From the NCBI GenBank assembly GCA_045589455.1, contig JAZNPC010000066.1:124001-188000 (forward strand): a stretch of 64,000 nt of DNA. Direction: 5' to 3'. Shown here piece by piece: positions 43,594 through 52,316 of the stretch. The translations under genes and the position numbers were made by a program. Each line of letters opens with the position of its first letter. Position 1 is the first letter of the stretch. Source of the DNA: RGIG990 sp045589455. Its GTDB lineage: Bacteria > Verrucomicrobiota > Kiritimatiellia > RFP12 > UBA3636. The notes under the pieces are model-generated. The model had not been told where the DNA came from. It made no database searches and saw nothing but the letters and a program-made list of their open reading frames with translations.

Positions 43594-45182
43594 TAAAATT
43601 GACCGATAGATGCGATTAGCTCTGCTGGGGTTGTGATGTGGTCGCGTAGCTTTTGTGCTGCATCGTCCTTCATTGCACACCAGGTTTGCTCGTTTGCTAC
43701 AATTTCACGAAGCTCATTTGCGGAAAGTTTGCCAGAGTGAATTGCTGCTGCCACATTTGGAGTGCATGGCATAAATTCAAATATACCGATTCGACCGATA
43801 AAGCCTTCGCGACACTTTGGGCAGCCCTTTGCGACGGCAATTGTTTTTGCGCCTGCGGCTTCTGCGATTGCTGCCTCGTGTGGTGGCAGGGTGGAGATAT
43901 CTGCAACCTCGTGGCAGTGTGGGCAAACGCAGCGTACTAGGCGCTGAGCAAGTACACCGCGCAAGCACGATGCAAGCAAGTATGGTTCAATGCCCATATC
44001 TGTTAAGCGCATAACTGCAGCAGGTGCATCATTTGTGTGAAGTGTTGTTAGCACAAGGTGACCAGTTAATGATGAGCGAACAGCAATCTCTGCGGTCTCA
44101 GCATCACGAGTTTCACCAACGAGAATTACATCTGGGTCTTGACGCAAAATATGGCGTAAGCCAGAAGCAAAGGTTAGTCCAATTTTTGGCTTAACTTGAA
44201 TTTGAGCGATATTTGGAATGCGATATTCAATTGGGTCTTCAATCGTAAGAATATTTCTACGAACTGAATCCATTGTGCCAAGTGCAGAATAAAGAGTTGT
44301 TGTTTTACCAGAGCCAGTAGGACCAGAAACAACGATTATACCATTTGGCTGATTCAATGCATTTGAGAAGCCCTCCAGCGCATTCTCTGGCATACCCAAA
44401 TGATTTAGAGGGAGAAGAGAGCGGTCACGGTTAAGTAGACGCAATACCACGCGCTCACCAGCTGCAACAGGAATTGTTGAAACACGAATATCTACAATGC
44501 GATTTGCCACACGAACCTGAGTCATGCCATCCTGAGGAAGTCTGCGCTCAGTAATATCCATGCTAGACATAACCTTGATGCGTGAAACAATCTGGAGAAC
44601 TTGATTAGGCTGTGAGCTTTGGTAATCATAGAGCTTACCATCTAAGCGATAGCGAATACGCACAGCACCATTTTCTTCTGGCTCAAGATGTATATCTGAA
44701 GCATCTCTACGGATAGCCTCAAGAATGATGTTGTTGATAAATTGTGTGATAGGCTGATTATCGGAATCAGAAAGCAAATCAGAGAAATGAGTTTGTGCTG
44801 CTGGTGTAGTTACTGTTGCTTTTGGTGCTGTTTGTGGCAGAGTGTCGAGCGTATCCTTTGAGGTGGCACCTGCGCGAGGAATGTCTGCTGCAGCACCGAG
44901 CTCTAGCTTTTCTAAAATTCCAAGAATGCACTCCTTTGGAGCGAATGCAGGTTCCAACTCTTTACCCAATAATAGTCCTGCTTGTTGAATAACAGAAATG
45001 CTTTCTAGCTTTGACATTGCTAGATATAGCTTTTCTTCAATAAGAACCGGTATAACACAAAAGTCCTTTGCCCATGGTAGTGGCAAAAGAGAAAGTAGCT
45101 CTTTAGGTAGCTGGTCCACGGTAATCTCAGGAAGATATGGTAGCTCATATTCTTCAGCTAGCTTTTCTAATGTGCTATTCAT
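43593..45182 (-). CDS. gspE: Type II secretion / type IV pilus assembly ATPase (GspE/PilB family)
   Basis: A 529-residue secretion ATPase that powers pseudopilus or pilus assembly at the inner membrane. The N-terminal MshEN-like domain (about 1-110) is followed by a low-complexity linker rich in Ala and Thr. The catalytic part has Walker A GPTGSGKTTTLYSAL, the Asp box LTIEDPIEYRIPNI, Walker B DPDVILVGETRDAETAEIA, the His box LTTLHTNDAPAAV, and the tetracysteine zinc motif (CVCPHC, then CPKC 34 residues later). GspE and PilB cannot be separated by reading; no other secretion gene lies in the window. The 3' end overlaps the next gene by one base. Confidence 0.93.
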   Translation of the reverse strand: MNSTLEKLAEEYELPYLPEITVDQLPKELLSLLPLPWAKDFCVIPVLIEEKLYLAMSKLESISVIQQAGLLLGKELEPAFAPKECILGILEKLELGAAADIPRAGATSKDTLDTLPQTAPKATVTTPAAQTHFSDLLSDSDNQPITQFINNIILEAIRRDASDIHLEPEENGAVRIRYRLDGKLYDYQSSQPNQVLQIVSRIKVMSSMDITERRLPQDGMTQVRVANRIVDIRVSTIPVAAGERVVLRLLNRDRSLLPLNHLGMPENALEGFSNALNQPNGIIVVSGPTGSGKTTTLYSALGTMDSVRRNILTIEDPIEYRIPNIAQIQVKPKIGLTFASGLRHILRQDPDVILVGETRDAETAEIAVRSSLTGHLVLTTLHTNDAPAAVMRLTDMGIEPYLLASCLRGVLAQRLVRCVCPHCHEVADISTLPPHEAAIAEAAGAKTIAVAKGCPKCREGFIGRIGIFEFMPCTPNVAAAIHSGKLSANELREIVANEQTWCAMKDDAAQKLRDHITTPAELIASIGQF

Positions 45183-45198
45183 AAAAAATCCTTTTGTG

Positions 45199-45693
45199 TT
45201 AATTATTCTTGTTTTTGTGCAAAGCAGATGTGATTAGCTCCGGAGGAAGTGAAATGGCATTTTCGTGATGTGTAATTTCAAAAGTGTCTGCGTTTGGTGA
45301 TGTCTTAGTTACCTCAATGATGTCAAAGCGTATGGCATGTGGCTTAGAAAAATTTTTCTTCATATAGCCTTTTGCTGCTCTCGTAAGAGCCTTGCGCTTA
45401 CGTTTATCAACCGCAGCCTTACCTCCACCAAATAAGTTCGAGGAGCGTGTTTTTACCTCAACAAATACAAGCTGCTCAACCATTGAGTTTCTAAAATCAA
45501 TTGCGATTAAATCTAGTTCATCAATCCCTACGTGTACGCGCTCACCAATTATTTTGAACCCTTTTGTTTTTAAATGCTCTGCTGCAAGTTTTTCTCCTCT
45601 AATACCAAGAGCATCTTTATCAAGGATTGCTTGGGTATTAGCCGTGGATTGCTTTCTTGGGAAAAGCTTTACAAGGAGTTCTCTAATTGTCAT
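45199..45693 (-). CDS. YraN/UPF0102-family nuclease-like protein
   Basis: A 164-residue protein of the YraN (UPF0102) family, with a restriction-endonuclease-like fold and unknown role, often linked to DNA uptake or repair. The family core is intact: GIRGEKLAAEHLKTKGFKII, then GIDELDLIAID (acidic pair) and QLVFVEVKTRS, giving the D-x(n)-ExK triad, then GKAAVDKRKRKALTRAA. It has an N-terminal addition of about 30 residues rich in basic and polar residues. It stands between gspE and the sigma54 regulator with gaps of 16 and 3 bp. Confidence 0.9.
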   Translation of the reverse strand: MTIRELLVKLFPRKQSTANTQAILDKDALGIRGEKLAAEHLKTKGFKIIGERVHVGIDELDLIAIDFRNSMVEQLVFVEVKTRSSNLFGGGKAAVDKRKRKALTRAAKGYMKKNFSKPHAIRFDIIEVTKTSPNADTFEITHHENAISLPPELITSALHKNKNN

Positions 45694-45696
45694 TCT

Positions 45697-47070
45697 CTAT
45701 GTGTTTAATCCGTATTTCTTAATTAAACGCTGGAGATATGTTCTTTCAATATCTGCTTCGCGGGCTGATTTAGAAACATTACCATTGTTGCGTGCTAAAA
45801 GCTCTTTGATATATTGGCGTTCAAAATCGTCGATTAGGCGATTCTTCTCATCCTTAAATGGCTTGGTGGTGTCAACATTATTTGAAACAGAATTTTCGTC
45901 GTCGTTTGAACCGTTGTTTGATTGCTTTAATAAAGTGCCACCTTGTTGGCATTGAAGGATATCAACAGGCTTTTGAATGTGGTAATAAGCGCGATCAATA
46001 AGGTTGCGGAATTCACGAATATTACCTGGCCAATCGTAACGCATCAATGCATTCATTGCATTGTCAAAGTCTTGAATTTCATCACGTGCCTTAGCATTAT
46101 GCAAGCGCTTCATAAAGGTCTCAGCGAGAAGAGGGATGTCCTCTTTGTGTTCTCTAAGAGGAGGTAGCTCTATATTTACAACAGATAGGCGATAGTATAA
46201 ATCTTCACGGAAATTGCCTTCGCTAATTTCCTTTTTGATATTTCTATTTGTTGCACAAATTATTCTTACATCAATTTTGCGAACCTCATTAGAGCCAACA
46301 CGTTTGATTTCACGTTTTTCTAGTACACGCAATAGCTTTGGCTGAAGCTCTTGAGGAAGCTCTCCAATTTCGTCAAGAAATACCGTGCCACCATCAGCGC
46401 TTTCAAAGGCACCAGGGCGGTCGCTTGTTGCGCCAGTAAATGCTCCCTTAATGTGGCCAAATAATTCACTCTCCACGATATCACGAGAAATTGATGTGCA
46501 GTCAATAACAACAAATGGTTTCTCAGAACGCTTGCTATGTTTGTGAATTTCCTCTGCAAGAATTTCCTTACCTGTGCCTGTTTCACCAGTAAGCATAATT
46601 GTTGCATCAGTTGGTGCATAGCTTTCTGCTAAATAGAAAATGCGACGCATTGGGTCACTAGCACCAATAGCATTACCAAAGTGATCGTTTTGGCTTAATG
46701 GAATATCTGCAAATTCTAGAGAAGGAGAAAATAGTAGGCGAGTATTGCCTAGGCGAAGCTCTGAGCCTGGGGTGAGATATGCATGCATGATGCGTAGCCC
46801 ACAAAGGAATGAGCCATTTGTGCTATTAGTATCTTCAATAGAAAAGGTGTGACCATCAGAGTTGATGATGCAGTGCTTGCGTGAAACTGCTGTGTCTTTT
46901 AGCTGCAAATCACAGCTGTCACTAGAGCCAATTGAAAAAGGAGTGTTTTCAATAATAATTTCTTTTCCTTGCTGTGGACCAGAAAGGATTAGTATTGATG
47001 CTTTTTTCTTAATGAGAGGACGCTCTTCATTTTTTGCTGGTACAACAAAGGTTTGATGTGCTTCTTTCAT
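45697..47070 (-). CDS. FHA-domain sigma54-dependent transcriptional activator
   Basis: A 457-residue regulator. The ATG at 47070 is chosen over a TTG at 47094 because GGA lies about 9 bp ahead of it. An FHA domain (about 25-115; IGSSDSCDLQLKD, SRKHCII, NSTNGSFLCG) should bind a phospho-Thr protein. The AAA+ domain (about 130-370) shows Walker A GETGTGKEIL, the sigma54-contact loop GAFTGA, and Walker B GGTVFLDEIGEL. The C-terminal Fis-type helix-turn-helix is SKSAREADIERTYLQRL. FHA in place of a receiver domain suggests control by a Ser/Thr kinase, possibly the one at 6985 (inference). It probably activates sigma54 promoters of its own operon or of secretion genes. Confidence 0.93.
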   Translation of the reverse strand: MKEAHQTFVVPAKNEERPLIKKKASILILSGPQQGKEIIIENTPFSIGSSDSCDLQLKDTAVSRKHCIINSDGHTFSIEDTNSTNGSFLCGLRIMHAYLTPGSELRLGNTRLLFSPSLEFADIPLSQNDHFGNAIGASDPMRRIFYLAESYAPTDATIMLTGETGTGKEILAEEIHKHSKRSEKPFVVIDCTSISRDIVESELFGHIKGAFTGATSDRPGAFESADGGTVFLDEIGELPQELQPKLLRVLEKREIKRVGSNEVRKIDVRIICATNRNIKKEISEGNFREDLYYRLSVVNIELPPLREHKEDIPLLAETFMKRLHNAKARDEIQDFDNAMNALMRYDWPGNIREFRNLIDRAYYHIQKPVDILQCQQGGTLLKQSNNGSNDDENSVSNNVDTTKPFKDEKNRLIDDFERQYIKELLARNNGNVSKSAREADIERTYLQRLIKKYGLNT

Positions 47071-47111
47071 AAGATATCCATTGATGAAATTCAAATTTGC
47101 GCAATCAAAAA

Positions 47112-48278
47112 TTAGGCATTAACAAAAGGTGAAATTTTGCGTAGCTTATCTACGATTCCAGGCATTACTTCTATAACCTGATTGATATCATCCTCTGTGT
47201 TGTAGCGGCTTAGGCTAAAACGTAGGGATCCATGAACTGCGGTGAAAGGAACACCCATTGCACGAATAACATGTGATGGCTCAAGAGAACCAGATGAGCA
47301 TGCAGAACCAGATGAAGCACAAATTCCTGCATCACTTAGGTGATAAAGAAGTGCTTCTCCTTCGATAAATTCAAAGCTGATATTAAGTGTATTTGGAAGG
47401 CGCTTTGTTAGAGAGCCATTGAGGCGTGCATCTGGAAGCTTTAGTAGCTCCTCTTGAAGCTTATCGCGCAAACGAGCAATACGTTCAATTTCATCTGAGG
47501 CAAGATCTGCCTTTGCGAGCTCAGCTGCTTTACCTAGACCAACAATGTAAGGAACATTTTCTGTGCCTGCGCGGCGGCCATTCTCTTGGTGTCCTCCAAG
47601 TAGGAAAGGATTAATATGTGTACCCTTACGTACATATAGCGCGCCAATGCCCTTAGGTGCATGTAGCTTGTGGCCAGAAAGTGAAAGCATATCAGCAGGA
47701 ATCTCTGCCATATTTACTTCAGAGAGCTTACCCATCGCTTGGACAGCATCTGTGTGGAAATAAGCTCCTGCTGCCTTTGCAAGCTCAGCACACTCCTTGA
47801 TTGGGAAGATAACGCCAGTTTCATTGTTTGCCCACATCATGGTAACAAGCTTTTTGCCAGGAGCAGATAGTGCTGCCTTATACTCGTCCATATCAAGTGT
47901 GCCATCGCCATGCACGCCAATCTCAAAAACCTTGTAGCCCATTTCCTTTAGCTTGCGGCAAGGCTGAAGTACAGCAGGGTGCTCAACGCGAGTGGTAATG
48001 ATTGTTCCGCCAGGGCCAATTGAATTTGCTGCGCCGAAAATTGCTGTGTTGTCAGATTCGCTACCGCAGCTTGTGAAAATAATTTCTGATGGGTCTGCGT
48101 GTACAAGGTCAGCTAGCTTCTCACGTGCTGCATCAACCTTCTTTTGTACAACGCCACCAAAGGCATGCATACTAGAAGGATTGCCATAATACTCCTTAAA
48201 GAATGGTAGCATTTCCTCTAGCACCTCAGGTGCCACCTGAGTTGTTGCATTGTTGTCTAAATAAGCAAGTCTGCTCAT
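47112..48278 (-). CDS. nifS: Cysteine desulfurase (NifS/IscS type)
   Basis: A 388-residue PLP enzyme that takes sulfur from cysteine for Fe-S cluster assembly. Motifs: YLDNNATTQVAPEVLEEM, the substrate-site FHTDAVQAMGK, the PLP-binding Lys in LSLSGHKLHAPKGIG, and the catalytic Cys loop in ICASSGSACSSGS, which has the long IscS/NifS-type loop. It lies 2 bp downstream of the NifU-like scaffold gene, its usual partner. No nitrogenase gene is present, so a general Fe-S role is likely. Confidence 0.96.
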   Translation of the reverse strand: MSRLAYLDNNATTQVAPEVLEEMLPFFKEYYGNPSSMHAFGGVVQKKVDAAREKLADLVHADPSEIIFTSCGSESDNTAIFGAANSIGPGGTIITTRVEHPAVLQPCRKLKEMGYKVFEIGVHGDGTLDMDEYKAALSAPGKKLVTMMWANNETGVIFPIKECAELAKAAGAYFHTDAVQAMGKLSEVNMAEIPADMLSLSGHKLHAPKGIGALYVRKGTHINPFLLGGHQENGRRAGTENVPYIVGLGKAAELAKADLASDEIERIARLRDKLQEELLKLPDARLNGSLTKRLPNTLNISFEFIEGEALLYHLSDAGICASSGSACSSGSLEPSHVIRAMGVPFTAVHGSLRFSLSRYNTEDDINQVIEVMPGIVDKLRKISPFVNA

Positions 48279-48280
48279 TT

Positions 48281-49129
48281 TTATGCCTCGCCTTCCTCTA
48301 CAACAGTAATTTCAGGAGTTACAAATTCCTTTAGCTTTGCTTCAACAAGAAGCTGCTTTGTAATGTGAGCAGAACGGCAGCCTGCGCACATGCCACGGAA
48401 TGCAATTACTACTTCATTGCCACGAACATCGACTAGCTCAATATCACCACCATCGCGCTGTAATAGTGGGCGAACTTCTGTATCGATTGTTTGCTCAACA
48501 AGCTTAATCTTTTGTAGCTGAGTCATAGCGCGTGGCTTTGCTTCTTCCTTTGGCTCTGGAGCAGTGTGAGTAACAGAGTTTAGAACCTCTTGAATGTCTG
48601 CCTTACATTTGCCACATGCGCCACCAGCTTTGCAGTAGTTTGTGATTTGCTCTACTGTGGTTAGGTGATTCTCTGTTGCTAGGCGCACGATTTCAGATTT
48701 ATGAATATCAAAGCATTGGCAGATTACAGGGTCCTCACCAACAGAGCGCATAGAGGTTTCACCAGTCTTGTAATTGTGAATTGCTGCCTCAAGAGCTTCA
48801 CGACCCATAACGGAGCAGTGCATCTTTTCTTCAGGAAGTCCACCAAGAAATTCTGCGATGTCTTGGTTTGTTACATTCTGTGCTTCCTCAAGAGTCATGC
48901 CCTTAATCATTTCTGTTAGAGCAGATGAGGACGCAATTGCAGATGCGCAGCCAAAGGTTTGGAACTTAACATCGGCGATTCTTCCATTTTCGTCGAGCTT
49001 AAACATAAGAGTAAGTGCGTCGCCGCAAGCGAGTGCACCAACCTGGCCAATGCCATCTGGGTTTTCGATTTTTCCTACATTGCGTGGGTTATGAAAATGA
49101 TCTAAAACTTTATCTGTATAATTCCACAT
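48281..49129 (-). CDS. nifU: NifU-like Fe-S cluster scaffold (IscU + [2Fe-2S] + Nfu)
   Basis: A 282-residue three-domain scaffold, the full NifU arrangement. The start at 49129 follows GAGG at 7 bp distance. Domain 1 (about 1-130) is IscU-like with the three cluster Cys in ALACGDALTL, FGCASAIASSS and MHCSVMG. Domain 2 (about 135-195) is a BFD-like [2Fe-2S] domain with CQC and CKAGGACGKC. Domain 3 (about 210-282) is Nfu with GMCAGCRSAH. It heads the minus-strand run containing nifS and, at its end, mrp. Outside diazotrophs this type is found in anaerobes using NifU/NifS as the general Fe-S system. Confidence 0.95.
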   Translation of the reverse strand: MWNYTDKVLDHFHNPRNVGKIENPDGIGQVGALACGDALTLMFKLDENGRIADVKFQTFGCASAIASSSALTEMIKGMTLEEAQNVTNQDIAEFLGGLPEEKMHCSVMGREALEAAIHNYKTGETSMRSVGEDPVICQCFDIHKSEIVRLATENHLTTVEQITNYCKAGGACGKCKADIQEVLNSVTHTAPEPKEEAKPRAMTQLQKIKLVEQTIDTEVRPLLQRDGGDIELVDVRGNEVVIAFRGMCAGCRSAHITKQLLVEAKLKEFVTPEITVVEEGEA

Positions 49130-49401
49130 AATTAGCCTCATAAAAAAGCTTAAAAACAATTCGTTTACTTAAGTTATAATTATAACATAATTATACGGAG
49201 GAAAGCAAATAACAAAATGCGCAAGAAAAGTGCACATTTCAAGAACACGGACACACGGATGGGGTTTTTGGGGGTGCTTGTGTGATGGCTAGGCGTGCGA
49301 GGATTGGCGTGCGGGGCACGCGAGTGCGCTCTCGCGCAGGAACAGGATTGGCAGGATTATGCAGGATGGTCATGATTGCTTGGGTGTGTGCGTAGCGCAC
49401 G

Positions 49402-49470
49402 ACACTAGCGCTTGACGTTGGACATGGTCTTGCTCTCGTTGTCGCAAGGCCAACTTACAAGCGCTAGTGT
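49402..49470. repeat. ACACTAG-type foldback element, copy 2
   Basis: Perfect 13-bp ends ACACTAGCGCTTG/CAAGCGCTAGTGT; inner GTTGG/CCAAC also pair. 69 bp. Confidence 0.85.
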
Positions 49471-49560
49471 GGGGGCAACCCATGTGCTTGTGTGGTGTTT
49501 CTTTTGACAGGATTAACTGGATTTGTGCGGATGCTGGGCTGGTGTGCTATAGGATTCAAG

Positions 49561-49633
49561 ACACTAGCGCTTGTTGTTGCCTTAATTATTGCAAAATCTA
49601 TGAAGCAATAAGGCACCATCCAAGCGCCAGTGT
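49561..49633. repeat. ACACTAG-type foldback element, copy 3
   Basis: Ends ACACTAGCGCTTG/CAAGCGCCAGTGT (one mismatch); inner GCCTTA(ATT)ATTGC/GCAATAAGGC pair. 73 bp, 90 bp after copy 2. Confidence 0.85.
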
Positions 49634-50155
49634 TTTGGATGCACCAAGCTTGGTTGTGCGCTGCGCCGCGTGCGGCGCAGTTTGAGCGTAGCGTATGTGC
49701 AAAACTCTCTCGCACCAGAGCGGGCACTGAGCACTGCGAGACACAAAATGCTCTTGCATTTTTGGCTCGCGCCAGACAAAACGATGGAGGAGCCCTGTCA
49801 CTATTGTTCTCGGCACCTCCATCAACCGAAAGGAGTGGCGCGCGGCTTACCACACTGCCAATTGTGGCAAAACTCTTAAGACTGCTATTAATGAACTAGC
49901 ATCGTAGGAATAATGCTAGGAGGATTTTATAGGAGAGTTAATGGGTTCATCCCGCATTATCTTTCAACAATTTTTAAAAAAAACAATTGCTAACTGTTTG
50001 CTCTTGTTTTGCCTCTCTTATTGGGTTCTTGTATAAAAAAATAGAAAAAAATGACAAATTTCTAAGATTAAATCTTCAAAAATTAAAAAAAACATTATAT
50101 AATTATTGATAAATAAAGTGTTATTCTATGTTTTGTTATAAAATTGGGGTCCAAT

Positions 50156-52279
50156 ATGACTTCTGAAATTAAAAAATTTGTAAAAATGCTTATTGCTGAA
50201 GCTAATGAGCGAGAAGAAAAGCTCACCCTTAAAGCTTGGGGTAAAGAGCGTACATTTGTTGCTTTTGATTTGTTTGATGATACTTTTATTTTTGAGGAAG
50301 GAATTTGGGATAATCTTGAAAATAAAGATTCTGTAATTCTTGTACCAAAATCAGCATTTTCACCTCCAAATCCAGAAGGGAAAAAGCGCCGTACCTTTGG
50401 TAATATCATGACAATTAGCTCTGGAAACCATGCTGTTACGTCTATTCCATTACTTTCTGGCCAATTTTGGGATATTCCTGGAGTGCCAGAGGAGCAACGC
50501 TCAGATACGCTTGTAAAACGTCTTGTATGTGCAAATGTTGTAGGAAATACAATTGAAATATCTCAGCGTGATGTTGCCACACCTGATGTTGTAGAAATGG
50601 ATGATTGGTTGCAAGCACTTGGTTGCCCTATGCGTAGTGTTGTTTTAATTGACCGAATTGATTCAACACTTCAATACTACAACAAGCGAGGACAAGAATG
50701 GCGCATCAAACCGCTTGCGTGGACATTTTCTGAGATGAATGCTGCTATACGCTCTTCAATTAGCCATATGCATTCTTGCATTAAATATTATCACAATGTA
50801 AAAGGTGTTCATTTTTTAACATATAAAAATTTCTGCACATGGGGTGAGCAAATAGAGGAAAATTACTCTGAATTTTTAAGTGGTTTGACAGAGCTTGCTG
50901 GAACAAGTGAATTAACCCAAGTGCCTAATTTGCTATTAAGCAAATATCGTACTCATCACGAGGTTGAGCTATTTGGTCTTCCTGATGGTGTGGCAGAGCG
51001 TATAATTATTCCTGAGCTTCTTGAGCTATACAAAGAGGTTAATGAGGAAAAATATCAGCCTCGTGATGTACGAGAGCGCTTCAATGCAATTGAAAGTACA
51101 TTTAGAGCATCTTTGTTAGAGCCAGGTTTGTTGGAAGAAGATAGTCCGGATTTTATACAAAATCTTTATCGTAATATTACTGGGCAGATTTATTTTGACG
51201 AGACATATGGCTTAGTATCTAGTGCTTTTGATGACATGCGTACTGCACTTCCTGGTGCAACCTATATGCTTGGTAATCGCTTTATTCATGATGGTGCAGA
51301 TGCTCGTACAGTTGCAATACTTGACGTTTTAGAGCGTGAAATTAGTCATGGTGATAGAATTGAACATGTAAATATTTACGAGATTCGCTCAAACAGTGAG
51401 AAAATTCACCTCGGTGAAGGTAAGTCCCGTGAAATCGTGTTCAAGACAATGTGGAACCCAAAGGATACACGTATTATTGAAAAGCGTTTGGCACACAGCT
51501 CAACTGGTTATGGTGCATATACACTTGCTCGTGTTTCTGCATTTCGTAGCCTTGGTATTTCATATGGTCGCCATCGTTTGATTGCCCGTAATGATGGTGC
51601 AGCTGGTGATATTCACTACTTTACACGTGCACGTTATCCTGGAATACCTTTTAACAAGATTCCAAAAATGCTTTTCTGTAATCGTGATTTAAATACAGGT
51701 AAGTATGATTTATCAAAGGAATCTGCAGATATTGTTCGCGCATTGATTCGACTTCTTGGCGGATCTGCCGCAGAGGCAATGATTCTTAAGAAATATCGTA
51801 AAGGACAGGAAAATCACTATTGCGATAGCAAGGAAATTATCGAATTTGGCTATGACGTACGCTACGGAAAAGAGATGCCAATTGGGCTACATCTTTGCTC
51901 AATCCGCGGAACAATGGGTTGGGAGGATACTAGCCTGACTGAAGATAATCTTCTTAAAATGTTTGACTTTTTTATGAGTGAATTTGTTAAAACTGTAAAA
52001 AAATATGCAGAAGATCATCCTGTGCTTTCTCGTTATGATATAGCAGATGCTTTCTTCGAGGGATTTTCTGCAAAGACTCGCGAGGTGTATTGGAATTACA
52101 TGAATAGGCGTGATCAATTCGATAACTATTCTCCACGAGTTTATGGCGATTATCGTTTTACCGAAAAATGGTCATTTGTGCTTTGGAGCCTTCAAGAGCA
52201 GCGCAAGCGTCTAGATTATCTTTATGATTTATTCAATGAGAAATTGGCTCGTGAATATCCAGAAGAGCTAGAAGGCTAA
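50156..52279 (+). CDS. Large cytoplasmic protein of unknown function
   Basis: A 707-residue protein with no signal peptide or membrane helix. The ATG at 50156 is preferred (GGGGT 5-9 bp upstream) to the TTG at 50144. I do not recognise the family. Visible blocks: an N-terminal alpha/beta part (KERTFVAFDLFDDTFIFEEG), a mostly helical middle rich in acidic residues, and a C-terminal part with SSTGYGAYTLARVSAFRSLG, RHRLIARNDGAAGDIHYFTR and GYDVRYGKEMPIGLHLCSIR, the most conserved-looking stretch. The sequence is ordinary in composition, so it is probably a real, expressed gene. It begins a plus-strand run with the NAD(P)HX repair enzyme 37 bp downstream. Confidence 0.7.
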   Translation: MTSEIKKFVKMLIAEANEREEKLTLKAWGKERTFVAFDLFDDTFIFEEGIWDNLENKDSVILVPKSAFSPPNPEGKKRRTFGNIMTISSGNHAVTSIPLLSGQFWDIPGVPEEQRSDTLVKRLVCANVVGNTIEISQRDVATPDVVEMDDWLQALGCPMRSVVLIDRIDSTLQYYNKRGQEWRIKPLAWTFSEMNAAIRSSISHMHSCIKYYHNVKGVHFLTYKNFCTWGEQIEENYSEFLSGLTELAGTSELTQVPNLLLSKYRTHHEVELFGLPDGVAERIIIPELLELYKEVNEEKYQPRDVRERFNAIESTFRASLLEPGLLEEDSPDFIQNLYRNITGQIYFDETYGLVSSAFDDMRTALPGATYMLGNRFIHDGADARTVAILDVLEREISHGDRIEHVNIYEIRSNSEKIHLGEGKSREIVFKTMWNPKDTRIIEKRLAHSSTGYGAYTLARVSAFRSLGISYGRHRLIARNDGAAGDIHYFTRARYPGIPFNKIPKMLFCNRDLNTGKYDLSKESADIVRALIRLLGGSAAEAMILKKYRKGQENHYCDSKEIIEFGYDVRYGKEMPIGLHLCSIRGTMGWEDTSLTEDNLLKMFDFFMSEFVKTVKKYAEDHPVLSRYDIADAFFEGFSAKTREVYWNYMNRRDQFDNYSPRVYGDYRFTEKWSFVLWSLQEQRKRLDYLYDLFNEKLAREYPEELEG

Positions 52280-52316
52280 ACAAAATTGTTTGTTGTTATA
52301 TAGGCGAGGAATTGTT

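Larger units (their letters stand above)
49130..50155. other. 1-kb intergenic island of GC-rich repeats
   Basis: Between the divergent nifU gene and the 50156 gene. From left: AT-rich nifU leader (TATAAT on the minus strand near 49180), then GC-rich repeat sequence from about 49240: AACACGGA pieces, CAGGATTGGCAGGATTATG and CAGGATTAACTGGATT pieces, two ACACTAG foldbacks (49402-49470 and 49561-49633), and a degenerate GC-rich tail to about 49880. The last 250 bp are AT-rich. Frames through it (for example 49630-49899) read the repeats and have no ribosome site; I do not call genes. Confidence 0.7.

Noticed and set aside
47112..49129. Nitrogen-fixation locus because of nifU and nifS
   Set aside because: No nitrogenase structural or cofactor genes are nearby; NifU/NifS serve general Fe-S assembly in many anaerobes.
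49630..49899. Open frames in the 49.2-49.9 kb island
   Set aside because: They read through GC-rich repeats in several overlapping frames, lack ribosome sites and contain no recognisable protein features.
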